A stretch of DNA of 42,442 nt from UBA9647 sp049522195. GTDB taxonomy: Bacteria > Bacteroidota > Ignavibacteria > UBA10030. The position numbers were made by a program, and so were the translations under genes. The notes beneath the pieces were generated by a model, which did no database searches, was not told where the DNA came from, and saw only the letters and a list, made by a program, of their open reading frames with translations. Below, piece by piece: positions 7,984-17,058 of this stretch; the first letter of the stretch is position 1, and every line of letters starts with the position of its first letter. Where the stretch lies: NCBI GenBank assembly GCA_049522195.1, contig JBEKOB010000033.1, positions 1 to 42,442 of the forward strand, written 5' to 3'.

Positions 7984-9249
7984 TTATCCAATTGTCTCGA
8001 ACCTTGTGTAGCGATGCAAGACCTTTGGAACGATCACCTTGCCATCGGGGGTCTGGTAGTGCTCGATCAGGGCTGCCACAACTCTCGGCAATGCGAGGCC
8101 TGAACCGTTCAGTGTATGAACAAATTCCGGCTTCGATCCGTTCGCCGGGCGGAAGCGCAGATTCATCCTTCTGGCCTGAAAAGCCTCAAAATTGCTGCAC
8201 GAAGAGACCTCCAGCCACTTGTTCTGGCCCGGTGCCCAGACTTCGAGGTCATACTTTTTTGTCTGCGTAAAGCCCATATCACCTGTGCACATCAGGAGAG
8301 TCCGATAGGGGAGGTCCAGCAGTTGCAGCAGGCGTTCCGCGTCCGAACGGAGCGATTCCAATTCATCGTACGATGTGGAAGGAAGGACAAATTTCACGAG
8401 TTCGACCTTGTCAAACTGATGAAGGCGATTCAAGCCGCGCACGTCCTTGCCGTACGAACCAGCCTCTCTGCGGAAGCACGGTGTGTACGCTGCGTACCGG
8501 ATCGGGAGATCCTTTTCAGTCAGTAACTCATCGCGATGAAAATTTGTCACAGGTACTTCTGCCGTCGGAACCATGTAGAATTGGTCGCGCTCGACGACAT
8601 ACATCAGGTCTTCTTTGTCGGGAATCTGACCTGTTCCGCGCGCGCTATCCTCATTGACAACTATCGGCGGAAAAATTTCGCGGTAGCCCCGTTCCAGCGC
8701 CTGATCAAGGAAAAAGTTGATCAGTGCGCGCTCGAGCGTCGCTCCCTTTCCGACGTAGAAAGGAAACCCGGCCCCCGTGACCTTCGAGCCGCGAGCAAAG
8801 TCGAGAATTCCCAACCGGTCGGTAATGTCCCAGTGAGGTTTCAATTCGAAGTCGACTTTGGGCAACTCCCCCCACCGGAAGATCTCTTTATTGTCGGCGG
8901 GTGTTCGGCCGAACGGAACGGAGGGATGCGGGACGTTTGGCACCGTCAACAGAAGGTCGTTGAGCTTCCCCTCGGTTTCACGGAGGTCTGAATCGAGAGC
9001 CTGGATCCGGTTCTTCACAGTCTCCATCTCAGCTATCGCAGGAGCGGCATCGCCCCCTTCTTTTTTCAACTTGCCGATTTGGGCTGAGACGTCATTGCGA
9101 CGGGCTTTCAGCGAATCGTTTTCCTGGATCAGCTTGCGACGATGTTCATCGAGAGAGATGATCGATTGCAGGTCGATGGTGGCGCCTTTGGCATCAGCCC
9201 CCTTTTGAACGGTCTCGAGATTTTCGCGGATAAACTTTAGGTCAAGCAT
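7984..9249 (-). CDS. serS: Seryl-tRNA synthetase
   Basis: 421 aa class II aminoacyl-tRNA synthetase that charges tRNA-Ser. The N-terminal helical arm (residues about 1-105, LKARRNDVSAQIGKLKKE) is the long coiled coil that binds the tRNA variable arm. Motif 2 is visible as YTPCFRREAGSYGKDVRGLNR and motif 3 as NGSGLALPRVVAALIE. Length is normal for bacterial SerRS. It lies 21 bp downstream of the EEP-family lipoprotein gene and 87 bp upstream of ABC exporter subunit 2, inside the minus-strand run. No T-box or other leader is apparent in the short upstream spacer. Confidence 0.96.
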   Translation of the reverse strand: MLDLKFIRENLETVQKGADAKGATIDLQSIISLDEHRRKLIQENDSLKARRNDVSAQIGKLKKEGGDAAPAIAEMETVKNRIQALDSDLRETEGKLNDLLLTVPNVPHPSVPFGRTPADNKEIFRWGELPKVDFELKPHWDITDRLGILDFARGSKVTGAGFPFYVGKGATLERALINFFLDQALERGYREIFPPIVVNEDSARGTGQIPDKEDLMYVVERDQFYMVPTAEVPVTNFHRDELLTEKDLPIRYAAYTPCFRREAGSYGKDVRGLNRLHQFDKVELVKFVLPSTSYDELESLRSDAERLLQLLDLPYRTLLMCTGDMGFTQTKKYDLEVWAPGQNKWLEVSSCSNFEAFQARRMNLRFRPANGSKPEFVHTLNGSGLALPRVVAALIEHYQTPDGKVIVPKVLHRYTRFETIG

Positions 9250-9270
9250 AGTCAGAAAACCAGATCCTTT

Positions 9271-10149
9271 CTATCGTTCAGTTCTGAGTTCAAATTCTAC
9301 GAGCAGCGGAAGGTGGTCGGACGCGGACGATGGGAGCACACGAGCCGACAAGGGCCGAAGCTGCACCGCTGCGGATGCACTATCCGATTTTGAGTTGTTG
9401 AGTACCAGGATATAGTCAATTCGTTTCCTGGGAGCATCGGACGGAAAGGTAAATCCCTCGCCACGGTTGACCAGCGCCCAGGTGTCGATGTAGTCTTTCT
9501 TGAGTTCCGTGATCGAGCGGCTCTCAGGCAGGTCATTGAAATCTCCACAAACGATGACCGGCCTGGGGGAATACCCCCGCAATAAAGTCCTCAGCTCTCC
9601 GACGCTCGACATTCTTGCCGAATCGTCGGAGCGGCTTTCCAGGTGAGTACTAGCAACTACGATTTCCTCGCCCCTGACATTAAGGATTAACTGGAGCAAG
9701 CCGCGCGGTTCGCCTGGCTGGACGAGTGTGTAATGCAGATTCCGCTCCTCCAGTATGGGAAACCGCGTGAGGAACGCATTACCGTAGTCTCCCCCCTGAT
9801 AGTCGATAGTTTTCCCGAATGCATAGGTCATGTCCGTCAGATCGGCCAGCTTGGTGATGAGATCGATCTTTCCGGTCCGTTCCACTCCCCGATCGATTTC
9901 CTGTAGCGCAACGACATCCGGCTTCGCACTCAGAATGACTTTCGCAATCCGATCAGCATCAACCTTTTTGTCAAGCCCCTCGCCGTGGTGGATGTTCCAG
10001 GTCAACACCCGTAACGTGCTGCCCGAAGCGGAGATCCTGCTCGAGGAGCAACCCGGTGCGATGAGAATAAGCAGAATGACGGCTGAAAGCCCACATGCTG
10101 TCCGGAGGCTCCGGCCGAGATTCATAACCATGGACAGACATCGAACCAT
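9271..10149 (-). CDS. Endonuclease/exonuclease/phosphatase-family lipoprotein
   Basis: 292 aa. The N-terminus has a hydrophobic segment ending in APGC (C34), a likely lipobox, so the mature protein is probably membrane-anchored outside the cytoplasm. The EEP domain (DNase I-like) shows LTWNIHHG, the Glu of VALQEID, CGDFNDLP, RIDYILV and SDHLPLLVEFEL, covering the catalytic Asn, Glu, Asp and His positions. The activity could be a phosphodiesterase, sphingomyelinase-like lipase or nuclease; the sequence does not decide. Its ATG overlaps the stop codon of the RmlD-like gene by one base (TGATG), with GGAAG upstream, so they are translationally coupled. Confidence 0.85.
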   Translation of the reverse strand: MVRCLSMVMNLGRSLRTACGLSAVILLILIAPGCSSSRISASGSTLRVLTWNIHHGEGLDKKVDADRIAKVILSAKPDVVALQEIDRGVERTGKIDLITKLADLTDMTYAFGKTIDYQGGDYGNAFLTRFPILEERNLHYTLVQPGEPRGLLQLILNVRGEEIVVASTHLESRSDDSARMSSVGELRTLLRGYSPRPVIVCGDFNDLPESRSITELKKDYIDTWALVNRGEGFTFPSDAPRKRIDYILVLNNSKSDSASAAVQLRPLSARVLPSSASDHLPLLVEFELRTER

Positions 10150-11060
10150 CAGTTTCTTCCGGCTCCTTGCAACTCCCGTTTCAGGAACGTCAAACCCTGC
10201 GTGATATCCATTGCTTTAAGGCCCAGTTCCGTTTGGGCTTTCAGCGTCACGAAGCCTGTTACGGGAGGGCGGGGAGCAATCTGATTGAGATCGGCAGACT
10301 TGACCGCCTGTACGAGGCCGGGGTCGAGGCCAAAAAGCTCTGCGGTCCGGACTGCAAACTGGTAGCGGCTTACGCGCTCGCTGCCACAGATGTGGTAAAT
10401 CCCGTCGCGATTGAGTTCGAAGCCTTTCACAGCTGCGAACGCAATATCGTTCACGTGCGTTGGATTGCTGATCTGGTCCTCCGAACACCGAACGACCTTG
10501 CCCGCACGGAGGTTTTTGATTACCCAGGTCGGAAAACAGTCCCGAACACCTATGCCATTTCCGTACAGGACAATGGTGCGGAGAAGAGTGTAGGGGATTT
10601 CGGCAATCCGGACAGCGTTTTCGCTTGCAAGCTTCGATTTTCCGTAGTAGCTGATCGGGTTTGGCTTGTCATCTTCGCTGTACGGACCGTGTGTTCCGTC
10701 GAAGATGTAGTCTGTAGAAATATGAATGAGGCGTGCCCCTACTTTCCTGGTTGCCTCGATGAGATTCTCGACGCCCACCACATTGATTTTCCAGGCATCT
10801 TCACGGTGCTGTTCGCACCAGTCGACGTCGGCCGCGGCGGCCGCATTGATAATAGTCGTAGGGTGGAAGCTCGATACCAGGCTTTTTACATCTCCCTTTT
10901 TGGTGATGTCGAGCTGTGTGTAGTCAAACAGCCGGTGATCGAACACGAAGGAGCGCTTACGGGAAGTATTCAGGACTTCATACTCCGTTTGCGAGCTCAA
11001 CATCAGAGCGAGTCGCTGCCCCAGTAAACCATTCGACCCGCAAATCAAAATCCGTTTCAT
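10149..11060 (-). CDS. RmlD-like sugar nucleotide reductase (extended SDR)
   Basis: 303 aa NAD(P)-dependent reductase of the dTDP-4-dehydrorhamnose reductase type. The Rossmann glycine motif is CGSNGLLGQRL (residues 7-17). The active-site serine/threonine region is HISTDYIFDG and the catalytic Tyr-Lys pair is YYGKSKLASE. No rmlA, rmlB or rmlC gene is nearby, so the substrate may be a different nucleotide sugar; sequence alone cannot tell. Start and stop codons overlap those of dapD (ATGA) and of the EEP lipoprotein gene (TGATG), placing it firmly in the lysC-dap operon. Confidence 0.85.
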   Translation of the reverse strand: MKRILICGSNGLLGQRLALMLSSQTEYEVLNTSRKRSFVFDHRLFDYTQLDITKKGDVKSLVSSFHPTTIINAAAAADVDWCEQHREDAWKINVVGVENLIEATRKVGARLIHISTDYIFDGTHGPYSEDDKPNPISYYGKSKLASENAVRIAEIPYTLLRTIVLYGNGIGVRDCFPTWVIKNLRAGKVVRCSEDQISNPTHVNDIAFAAVKGFELNRDGIYHICGSERVSRYQFAVRTAELFGLDPGLVQAVKSADLNQIAPRPPVTGFVTLKAQTELGLKAMDITQGLTFLKRELQGAGRN

Positions 11061-11917
11061 CGAAGGCTCTCTTCCAGCGCCGTCGCAGCATCAGTCTTCT
11101 CATCCCTGTATTTGATGATGACTGGCGTATAGATTGCAATGTGATGTTGCCGGGCGAAATCGCCGTCGATGTGACGGCTTCCCTGAATAACAACGGCTCC
11201 TTCCGGAATTACCAAAGGTCGCGTCGAAGTACGGCGATGAATTGTTCCCTTCACCAGATCGTACACAGGAGTCGAACCTGTAAGAATAACACCTGCTCCG
11301 ATCACAGCGCGTCGTTTGACGATCGTTCCTTCATAGATCCCACAATTTCCTCCCACCATGACATCATCTTCGATGATGACCGGCATCGCACCCACGGGTT
11401 CCAACACGCCTCCAACTTGAGTGGCGGCGCTGAGATGGACGCGCTTTCCGACCTGAGCGCATGAACCAACAAGCGCGTGTGAATCGACCATCGTTCCTTC
11501 GTCAACATATGCTCCGACGTTGATGTACGCCGGGGGCATGATCACTACGTTTGAGGCAACAAATGATCCATCGCGAACGGAAGTGCCTCCGGGGACAATC
11601 CGGACTCCGCTCTCAAGGGAGAGTCCTTTCAAGGGGAATGTGCTCTTGTCAAAGTAATGAAATTGGTGGTTCAGGGAATAGTCATGCATCTGCCCGAGCC
11701 GGAATCCGAGGAGAATACCCTTCTTCACCCAGCTGTTGACGACCCAGCCTTCGATGTTGTCGTCTTCGCCGGATTTCTTTGCCGCGCGAATCTCTCCGTT
11801 GTTCAGAAAAAACTTCAGCTCATTGAACGCGCGCATCGCGGCGTCGCGATCAAGTGCATCAACCTTCTGACCAAAGAAGTTCTCAATCTGATCTTTCAGT
11901 GTCATGTCAAACTTCAC
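11057..11917 (-). CDS. dapD: Tetrahydrodipicolinate N-succinyltransferase
   Basis: 286 aa left-handed beta-helix acyltransferase that transfers succinyl from succinyl-CoA to tetrahydrodipicolinate, committing flux to the succinylase branch of lysine/meso-DAP synthesis. The imperfect hexapeptide repeats are clear from about residue 100 to 235 (VVIMPPAYINVGAYVDEGTM, then VGKRVHLSAATQVGGVLEP). The N-terminal helical region and the C-terminal strand match the family. It follows dapA by 18 bp and overlaps the RmlD-like gene by 4 bp. dapC/argD and dapE equivalents are not in the window. Confidence 0.94.
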   Translation of the reverse strand: MKFDMTLKDQIENFFGQKVDALDRDAAMRAFNELKFFLNNGEIRAAKKSGEDDNIEGWVVNSWVKKGILLGFRLGQMHDYSLNHQFHYFDKSTFPLKGLSLESGVRIVPGGTSVRDGSFVASNVVIMPPAYINVGAYVDEGTMVDSHALVGSCAQVGKRVHLSAATQVGGVLEPVGAMPVIIEDDVMVGGNCGIYEGTIVKRRAVIGAGVILTGSTPVYDLVKGTIHRRTSTRPLVIPEGAVVIQGSRHIDGDFARQHHIAIYTPVIIKYRDEKTDAATALEESLR

Positions 11918-11935
11918 GTGTCCGTCCTGTTCATG

Positions 11936-12829
11936 TCAGATGAGGGAGAGATCCTTCAAAACCATTTTCAGCTTTTCGCGATTCTTGTCGCCAATTGGCA
12001 CAAGCGGCAACCTGTAAACTTCTTCAATCATCCCCATCATTGCAACAGCAGCTTTGACAGGAATCGGGTTGGCTTCAATGAAGTTGATGTTCATCAAAGG
12101 AAGAAGCTTGTCGTGCAACGTCAACGCCTTGTCCCATTGACCTTTCAAGCAGAATCGGACCATGTCTGAGAAATCCTTCGGTGTTTCATTGGCGACTACG
12201 GAAATACATCCATCACCCCCAACCGACATCATCGGGAGAGTGAGTGCGTCGTCACCCGACAGCAGCGAGAAGCCCTGCGGTTTGTTCCGGGCAATCTCCA
12301 TGATTTGCGCCATATTTCCAGAGGCCTCCTTGACGGCCATGATCGAGGGAATTTCGGTCGCCAACCTTAAAGTGGTCGAAGCCTCGATATTGCCTCCGGT
12401 TCGTCCTGGTACGTTGTACACGATAATCGGTATGTCCACTGCCTCTGCAATGGCCCGATAATGCTGGAAATAGCCTTCCTGTGAGGGTTTATTGTAATAG
12501 GGACCTACCACCAGGGCAGCATCAGCTCCCGCCTTTTTTGCATGCTTCGATTGCTCGATGGCCTCCTCGGTATTGTTGCTTCCGGTGCCCGCAAAGATTC
12601 TTGCCCTCCCGTTCGCCTGCTCGATGACAAGATCAAATACCCGGTAATGCTCCTTGTACGTCAGGGTGGGACTTTCACCCGTCGTGCCAACGGGAATAAG
12701 CGCTTCGACGCCATTCTTGATCTGAAACTCGACGAGGCGGCGAAGTGCCTTCTCATCCAGCGAGCCGTCCTTCTTGAACGGGGTGACAAGCGCAGTGCCG
12801 GTTCCTTGAAACGGTTTTCTTTTTGCCAT
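11936..12829 (-). CDS. dapA: 4-hydroxy-tetrahydrodipicolinate synthase
   Basis: 297 aa TIM-barrel class I aldolase that condenses pyruvate with aspartate semialdehyde. The N-terminal GTGTALVTPF block and TTGESPTL are typical. The tyrosine of PIIVYNVPGRTG and the Schiff-base lysine of IMAVKEASGNM are both present. The usual C-terminal helical part is complete. It is 11 bp downstream of dapB and 18 bp upstream of dapD in the same operon. Confidence 0.96.
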   Translation of the reverse strand: MAKRKPFQGTGTALVTPFKKDGSLDEKALRRLVEFQIKNGVEALIPVGTTGESPTLTYKEHYRVFDLVIEQANGRARIFAGTGSNNTEEAIEQSKHAKKAGADAALVVGPYYNKPSQEGYFQHYRAIAEAVDIPIIVYNVPGRTGGNIEASTTLRLATEIPSIMAVKEASGNMAQIMEIARNKPQGFSLLSGDDALTLPMMSVGGDGCISVVANETPKDFSDMVRFCLKGQWDKALTLHDKLLPLMNINFIEANPIPVKAAVAMMGMIEEVYRLPLVPIGDKNREKLKMVLKDLSLI

Positions 12830-12840
12830 GGTGTCAGTTC

Positions 12841-13602
12841 CTATCGTGGCTGTTTGAAAAGGTCTGCGAGCACATCCTCAAATGTAAACATCCCCTTCTT
12901 GTCTTTGACCCACTCGGCAGCGACGACTGCTCCCAGTGCGAAACCGGTTCTATTCTTCGCTGTGTGCACGATCTCGATGCTATCGGCCATCGAGTCGAAT
13001 GTGACCCGATGTAATCCGACGACAGCGCCGTACCGTCCGGACGTGACCTGAAGTTGCTCCGGACGAATTTTTCCTTCCGGCGGACCGGACAGGACTTCCT
13101 TTTTCCTTCTGACTGTATTCAGGAGAACATCTGCGATGCTGAGTGCCGTTCCACTCGGAGCGTCGAGCTTGTCCTTGTGATGAATTTCGTGAACAGAGAC
13201 ATCGTACTCCGCAAAGCGGTCGAACAACGACCCAGCTTCCCTGAGCAGCCGGTACATGATGTTGACCCCGACCGAAAAGTTCGATGCATAGACAAGGCCG
13301 ATTCCCTCGCCCTCCACGATCGACTTGATCTCCTGCGCCTGCTTTGTCCATCCTGTCGTTCCGACCACGATCGGTTTCCGAAGCTTTGCGAGTTCTCCGA
13401 CGTGCTTCTGTACGGTGGCCGGCACCGCAAAATGCACAGCAACATCTGCTCTCCGGACTTCGTCAGTAGTGAGTGAGGGGGAGTCGATGTCGATCCGGGC
13501 TGTGATTTCCATACCGCGATCAAGGGCAGCGCGTTCAACTTCTCGTCCCATCTTCCCGTATCCGATGAGAGCGATACGCAACGGCTGATTGTGCTGGCTC
13601 AT
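12841..13602 (-). CDS. dapB: 4-hydroxy-tetrahydrodipicolinate reductase
   Basis: 253 aa NAD(P)H-dependent reductase, second step of the diaminopimelate pathway. The nucleotide-binding N-terminus is IGYGKMGREVE. The catalytic and substrate motif is EIHHKDKLDAPSGTALSIAD, with the conserved His pair and Lys. The size is a little below the approximately 270 aa of many DapB proteins but all core motifs are present. Its start overlaps the lysC stop by 4 bp (ATGA), and dapA follows after 11 bp. Confidence 0.95.
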   Translation of the reverse strand: MSQHNQPLRIALIGYGKMGREVERAALDRGMEITARIDIDSPSLTTDEVRRADVAVHFAVPATVQKHVGELAKLRKPIVVGTTGWTKQAQEIKSIVEGEGIGLVYASNFSVGVNIMYRLLREAGSLFDRFAEYDVSVHEIHHKDKLDAPSGTALSIADVLLNTVRRKKEVLSGPPEGKIRPEQLQVTSGRYGAVVGLHRVTFDSMADSIEIVHTAKNRTGFALGAVVAAEWVKDKKGMFTFEDVLADLFKQPR

Positions 13603-14990
13603 GCATCCACCTGTTCGAAGAGATCGAGCTCCGGGACCGGTTCGAAGAACTCCTTGTGGAGCTGCTGGACAGCTTGCGTTACGGAGTCTTCATCGACCAC
13701 AAGGCTCATGTTGATTTCGGATGCTCCCTGAGATATCATGATGACGTTGATGTCGTTTAATGCGCGGAAGACCCTGTCGACGATGCCTACCGTCGAGCGC
13801 ATTTGTTCTCCGACGACGCACACGATCGCTTTGTGCTCGTAAATGCTCACCTCAGCAAATTCCCTGAGCTCCTTCTCGATCTGCTCCAGGCTGGAGGTGT
13901 TGTCGATTGTCAACGACACTGCAACCTCGGATGTGCTGACGAGATCGACCGGAGTTTTGTGTCGTTGAAATACGGAGAAAATGGACGACAGAAAGCCGTA
14001 TGCCATCAACATCCGTGATGACTGAATATTGATGACGGTAATCCCCTTCTTGGATGCAATGGATTTCACCGCTGCGTTCGATTTCGGGGGGTTGCCGACA
14101 ATTCTAGTTCCGGTCGATTCGGGGCGCTTGGAGTTCAGCACGATCACAGGGATGTTTTTCTCCACTGCCGGCAAAATCGTGCTCGGGTGAAGCACTTTTG
14201 CGCCGAAATACGCGAGCTCTGACGCTTCGCGGAAAGAGATGACTCTCAGTTTCTTTGCCGCAGGAGCTATTCTTGGATCGGCGGTCAACACACCGTCGAC
14301 GTCTGTCCAGATCTGGATCTCTTCAGCATCAAGCGCTGCACCGATAATTGCTGCGGAATAGTCCGAGCCTCCGCGCCCAAGCGTGGTCGTGATTCCCTTC
14401 GAAGTTGAACCGATAAATCCCTGCGTCACCACGACTTTCCCCGACCGAAGAGCCGGGAGGATACGATCGGGTGCTTTTTGTGCAATCTGATCGAAGTCGG
14501 GGGCAGCTGAAGCGAACTGGCCATCTGTGATCATGAACGACCGGGCATCGATCAATTCCACGGGAAACCCGCGCACCGCCATTGCTCTTGATAAGATCAG
14601 CGTGGACAGCTGCTCTCCGACTGACGCGATAGCGTCCAACGAGCGGTTGGTCAGTTCCCCCAGGATTGCGATTCCCTGGCAGAGGGTCTTCAACTCCTCG
14701 AGCCGTTTTCTGATAGCGAGAATGAGCTGCTGAACCTCTGAGCGATTATCGATAAGGTTTTCAAGCAGCGTCACGTGTCGCTCAAGCACCACGTTGAGTT
14801 CAGCATGGGCGCTGTCCAAATTCCCGTCGAGGGCAATGTGGGCAGACTTGAGGAGCGCGTTTGTGGCTCCTGCGATCGCGGAAAGGACCACCACAGGTTT
14901 TCGGCTTTGCTCCTTCGCCACAATCTTCATGACATTTTCCATGGCACGTGCGTCTTCGACTGACGTGCCGCCGAATTTCATAATGATCAT
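13599..14990 (-). CDS. lysC: Aspartate kinase (monofunctional, two ACT domains)
   Basis: 463 aa. It phosphorylates aspartate, the entry to lysine, threonine and methionine synthesis. The N-terminal kinase motif MKFGGTSVEDA and the GRGGSDYSAA substrate/ATP motif are intact. The C-terminal part (about 310-450) forms two ACT domains (around GITVINIQSSRM and IVCVVGEQM), which normally bind lysine or threonine for feedback inhibition. There is no homoserine dehydrogenase fusion. It overlaps the PfkB-type kinase gene upstream and dapB downstream, each by 4 bp, so translation is probably coupled. Confidence 0.96.
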   Translation of the reverse strand: MIIMKFGGTSVEDARAMENVMKIVAKEQSRKPVVVLSAIAGATNALLKSAHIALDGNLDSAHAELNVVLERHVTLLENLIDNRSEVQQLILAIRKRLEELKTLCQGIAILGELTNRSLDAIASVGEQLSTLILSRAMAVRGFPVELIDARSFMITDGQFASAAPDFDQIAQKAPDRILPALRSGKVVVTQGFIGSTSKGITTTLGRGGSDYSAAIIGAALDAEEIQIWTDVDGVLTADPRIAPAAKKLRVISFREASELAYFGAKVLHPSTILPAVEKNIPVIVLNSKRPESTGTRIVGNPPKSNAAVKSIASKKGITVINIQSSRMLMAYGFLSSIFSVFQRHKTPVDLVSTSEVAVSLTIDNTSSLEQIEKELREFAEVSIYEHKAIVCVVGEQMRSTVGIVDRVFRALNDINVIMISQGASEINMSLVVDEDSVTQAVQQLHKEFFEPVPELDLFEQVDA

Positions 14991-15958
14991 TCACTGGTCC
15001 TGGATTCTGCGTCTGCCGGTGGGGTTTGAACCGGCTGCTGTCTCAATGTTTCGAGCCCTTCGGGGCCCCGGAACGTCGACTTCATTGAAGCGGCTTTGTT
15101 GGCAGATTCCGCCGCTTTCACGAGATCCTTCGTTTTCAGGAATTCAGCAAAGAATGCGGCACCATAGACATCTCCGCAGCCGATCGTGTCGACAACTGCC
15201 GGGACCTCAATCCCGGGAATATCGTGGCGAAACAGTTTCTTGTGTTCCTGGCGAATAAGTGTCGCCCCGCGTTCTGCCCGCGTGATGACCAAACCGCTGA
15301 CCATGAGCGGCATCATCTGGTTGATCAACGTCGTTTCATCGTACCGTTCGGTGGTGAGATTTGCGGCTTCATCCTCACTCATTTGTATGGAATGCAGCAT
15401 GAAACACCACCGCCGCCAATCGCTCAACGGACGTCGGAATCGCTTCAGTTCTTCGTCCACGCCAAGCGTGAGGGAGTGGAAATCAAAGTGGATGGGAATA
15501 CCATCGTCGCGCACATTCATGCGGATCATATCAAGCGTCTCAAGAAGAATGTCAAATCCTGAAGCCATATTAATGAGGACGCCATGAACATCCAGGAACG
15601 GTTTGATCCGATGGAATGGGATCGGCGACGCAATGTGTTTCGAGCACTCAACTCTCCCGGCTGAATGATTTCCGAAGAAGTGGACCTCATTCACGGGCTC
15701 CTTCGTCTTGAATATCCCTCGCACGTCGATGTTACCGAACTGCTGGAGCCGATCCAGCATAGCGTCATACTCGGATTCAAGAATTCCGAAAACAGGAATA
15801 ACCTTATCATCAGGCGAGAGAAGCGCCGAGAGAGTAGCAATTGAGTAGTAAATGCCCCCCCATGCCTCCACGACTTGTTCGCTGCCAGAGGTATCCGTCA
15901 GATGAAAAAAGTCACGGGCAAGATGGCCAATGACAGTTATTTTCAAATCTTTAGCCAA
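14987..15958 (-). CDS. PfkB-family sugar/nucleoside kinase
   Basis: 323 aa ribokinase-fold protein. The C-terminal PfkB signature is DTIGCGDVYGAAFFAEFL, where the Asp of GCGD is the catalytic base and the preceding glycines form the anion hole; the more usual form is GAGD. An N-terminal GG motif (AWGGIYYS) is present. Substrate is not predictable: the family phosphorylates sugars, nucleosides and vitamin precursors. Its stop overlaps the lysC start (ATGA), and the HisA-like gene ends 19 bp upstream of it. Its fixed place at the head of the lysine operon is unexplained. Confidence 0.82.
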   Translation of the reverse strand: MAKDLKITVIGHLARDFFHLTDTSGSEQVVEAWGGIYYSIATLSALLSPDDKVIPVFGILESEYDAMLDRLQQFGNIDVRGIFKTKEPVNEVHFFGNHSAGRVECSKHIASPIPFHRIKPFLDVHGVLINMASGFDILLETLDMIRMNVRDDGIPIHFDFHSLTLGVDEELKRFRRPLSDWRRWCFMLHSIQMSEDEAANLTTERYDETTLINQMMPLMVSGLVITRAERGATLIRQEHKKLFRHDIPGIEVPAVVDTIGCGDVYGAAFFAEFLKTKDLVKAAESANKAASMKSTFRGPEGLETLRQQPVQTPPADAESRTSE

Positions 15959-15977
15959 GGCAAAGTCCTTGATGTGA

Positions 15978-16742
15978 TCAGATTCGCCGGGTTGGTCCGA
16001 GGTCTGTCAGTTCCTTTTCGTTCAGGCGCCACAGTTGCTGACATGGGAACTTGTTCTCGTAAAGAGCCTTGCCCACGATCACTGAATCGACGCCGAATTT
16101 CTCAAGCTCCTGCAAGTGGATAAGATCCTGGTAGCCGTTGATGCCCCCCTGTGCGGTGATACGGACGCCCGAACCCTTCGCAAGTTCCCTGAGGGAGACG
16201 GGATTGCTCACTTTCGTTTTTCCGTCCGGGCCGATCTCCGAGTATACAATGCGGGAAACGCCAAGCTTCTTCATCCGGAGCGTAAATGTCAGGGGCGAGA
16301 TATCATGTACTTGCGCGCCTCCGTCTGTTCGTATTTTGCCGCCGAATGCTTCGACGGAAATGGCGATCTTGCGCGCCCCGAAATCCTGAATAAGCTTCTC
16401 TACAAGTTCCTGGTCGTGAACCGCAATCGTACCGATCACGATCCGGTAGATGCCCTTCTCGAGCAGAGCCTTGATATCGTCATAGTTGCGGAGGCCACCG
16501 CCAACCTGAATGGGGATGTCGACTGCCTTGACGATCTTCTCGATGATGTCCCAATTGTGAACTCTTCCGGTCTTAACACCATCGACGTCTGAAATGTGGA
16601 GAGTCTTTGCATTCTCGCCACGCCACAGGACCGCCATCTTCACGGGATCAATGGAATAGAGATTCTCCGATCCCTGCTCGCCGTGGACGAGTTGAACACA
16701 GTCTCCTCTTCGGATCTCAATAGAGGGGAAGATCAGGAGCAT
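15978..16742 (-). CDS. HisA-like TIM barrel with both catalytic Asp changed to Glu
   Basis: 254 aa. It aligns along its length with HisA (ProFAR isomerase, histidine synthesis): VGGGLRNYDDI, RIVIGTIAVHD, ITAQGGI and VDSVIVGKALYE match the phosphate-binding and barrel motifs. In HisA and HisF the acid/base residues are two aspartates (IPAIDL and a D in strand 5). Here they are E9 (FPSIEIRRG) and E131 (AISVEAFGG), both confirmed at codon level (GAG and GAA). It could be a true HisA with altered chemistry, or a paralogue with another Amadori-type substrate. No other his gene is in the window; it heads the PfkB-lysC-dap run. Confidence 0.8.
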   Translation of the reverse strand: MLLIFPSIEIRRGDCVQLVHGEQGSENLYSIDPVKMAVLWRGENAKTLHISDVDGVKTGRVHNWDIIEKIVKAVDIPIQVGGGLRNYDDIKALLEKGIYRIVIGTIAVHDQELVEKLIQDFGARKIAISVEAFGGKIRTDGGAQVHDISPLTFTLRMKKLGVSRIVYSEIGPDGKTKVSNPVSLRELAKGSGVRITAQGGINGYQDLIHLQELEKFGVDSVIVGKALYENKFPCQQLWRLNEKELTDLGPTRRI

Positions 16743-16888
16743 ATCATCGCTTTCCGCTTGTGTGCACGCCTGGAAGCCCGCTAGGACAACGGCAGTGAGA
16801 GATCATGCCGGTCTATCCTGGTGGGTCCGGCAGCCCGCCGTCCAACAACTCTGGAGAGGAAGGTGGGGAGGGAGCTGCATCATGGAAT

Positions 16889-16939
16889 GGTCACTATCAG
16901 TGGAGTGACCGAATTCTCCCAAAAATGGCGAAAATTCGG
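16889..16939. repeat. Two adjacent inverted repeats in a 316-bp gene-free stretch
   Basis: The stretch 16743-17058 holds no supported gene. In it, GGTCACT (16889-16895) pairs with AGTGACC (16904-16910), an 8-nt loop. CCGAATT (16909-16915) pairs with AATTCGG (16933-16939). The two hairpins overlap by 2 bases. They lie about 150-200 bp upstream of the HisA-like start and beside the REP-transposase-like gene, so they could be operators or REP-like palindromes. The operon promoter is presumably in this stretch, but I cannot place it. Confidence 0.45.
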
Positions 16940-17058
16940 CTAACATTCAAGGAAGAGTCTTTTGCCGCTGGGACAATATCCGACTGTTTCTCGGGAATTC
17001 TTATCAGTTGCAGGAGAGAGTGTGAGAACAGCATGATTGAAAGTGGGGGGGGGTGATG

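Noticed and set aside
10167..11027. 286-aa plus-strand frame opposite the RmlD-like gene
   Set aside because: Pure shadow of a well-supported gene on the other strand; no motifs.
16805..17056. 83-aa plus-strand frame between the HisA-like and REP-transposase-like genes
   Set aside because: Rich in Gly/Ser with no motif; it overlaps the inverted repeats and lacks a start context.
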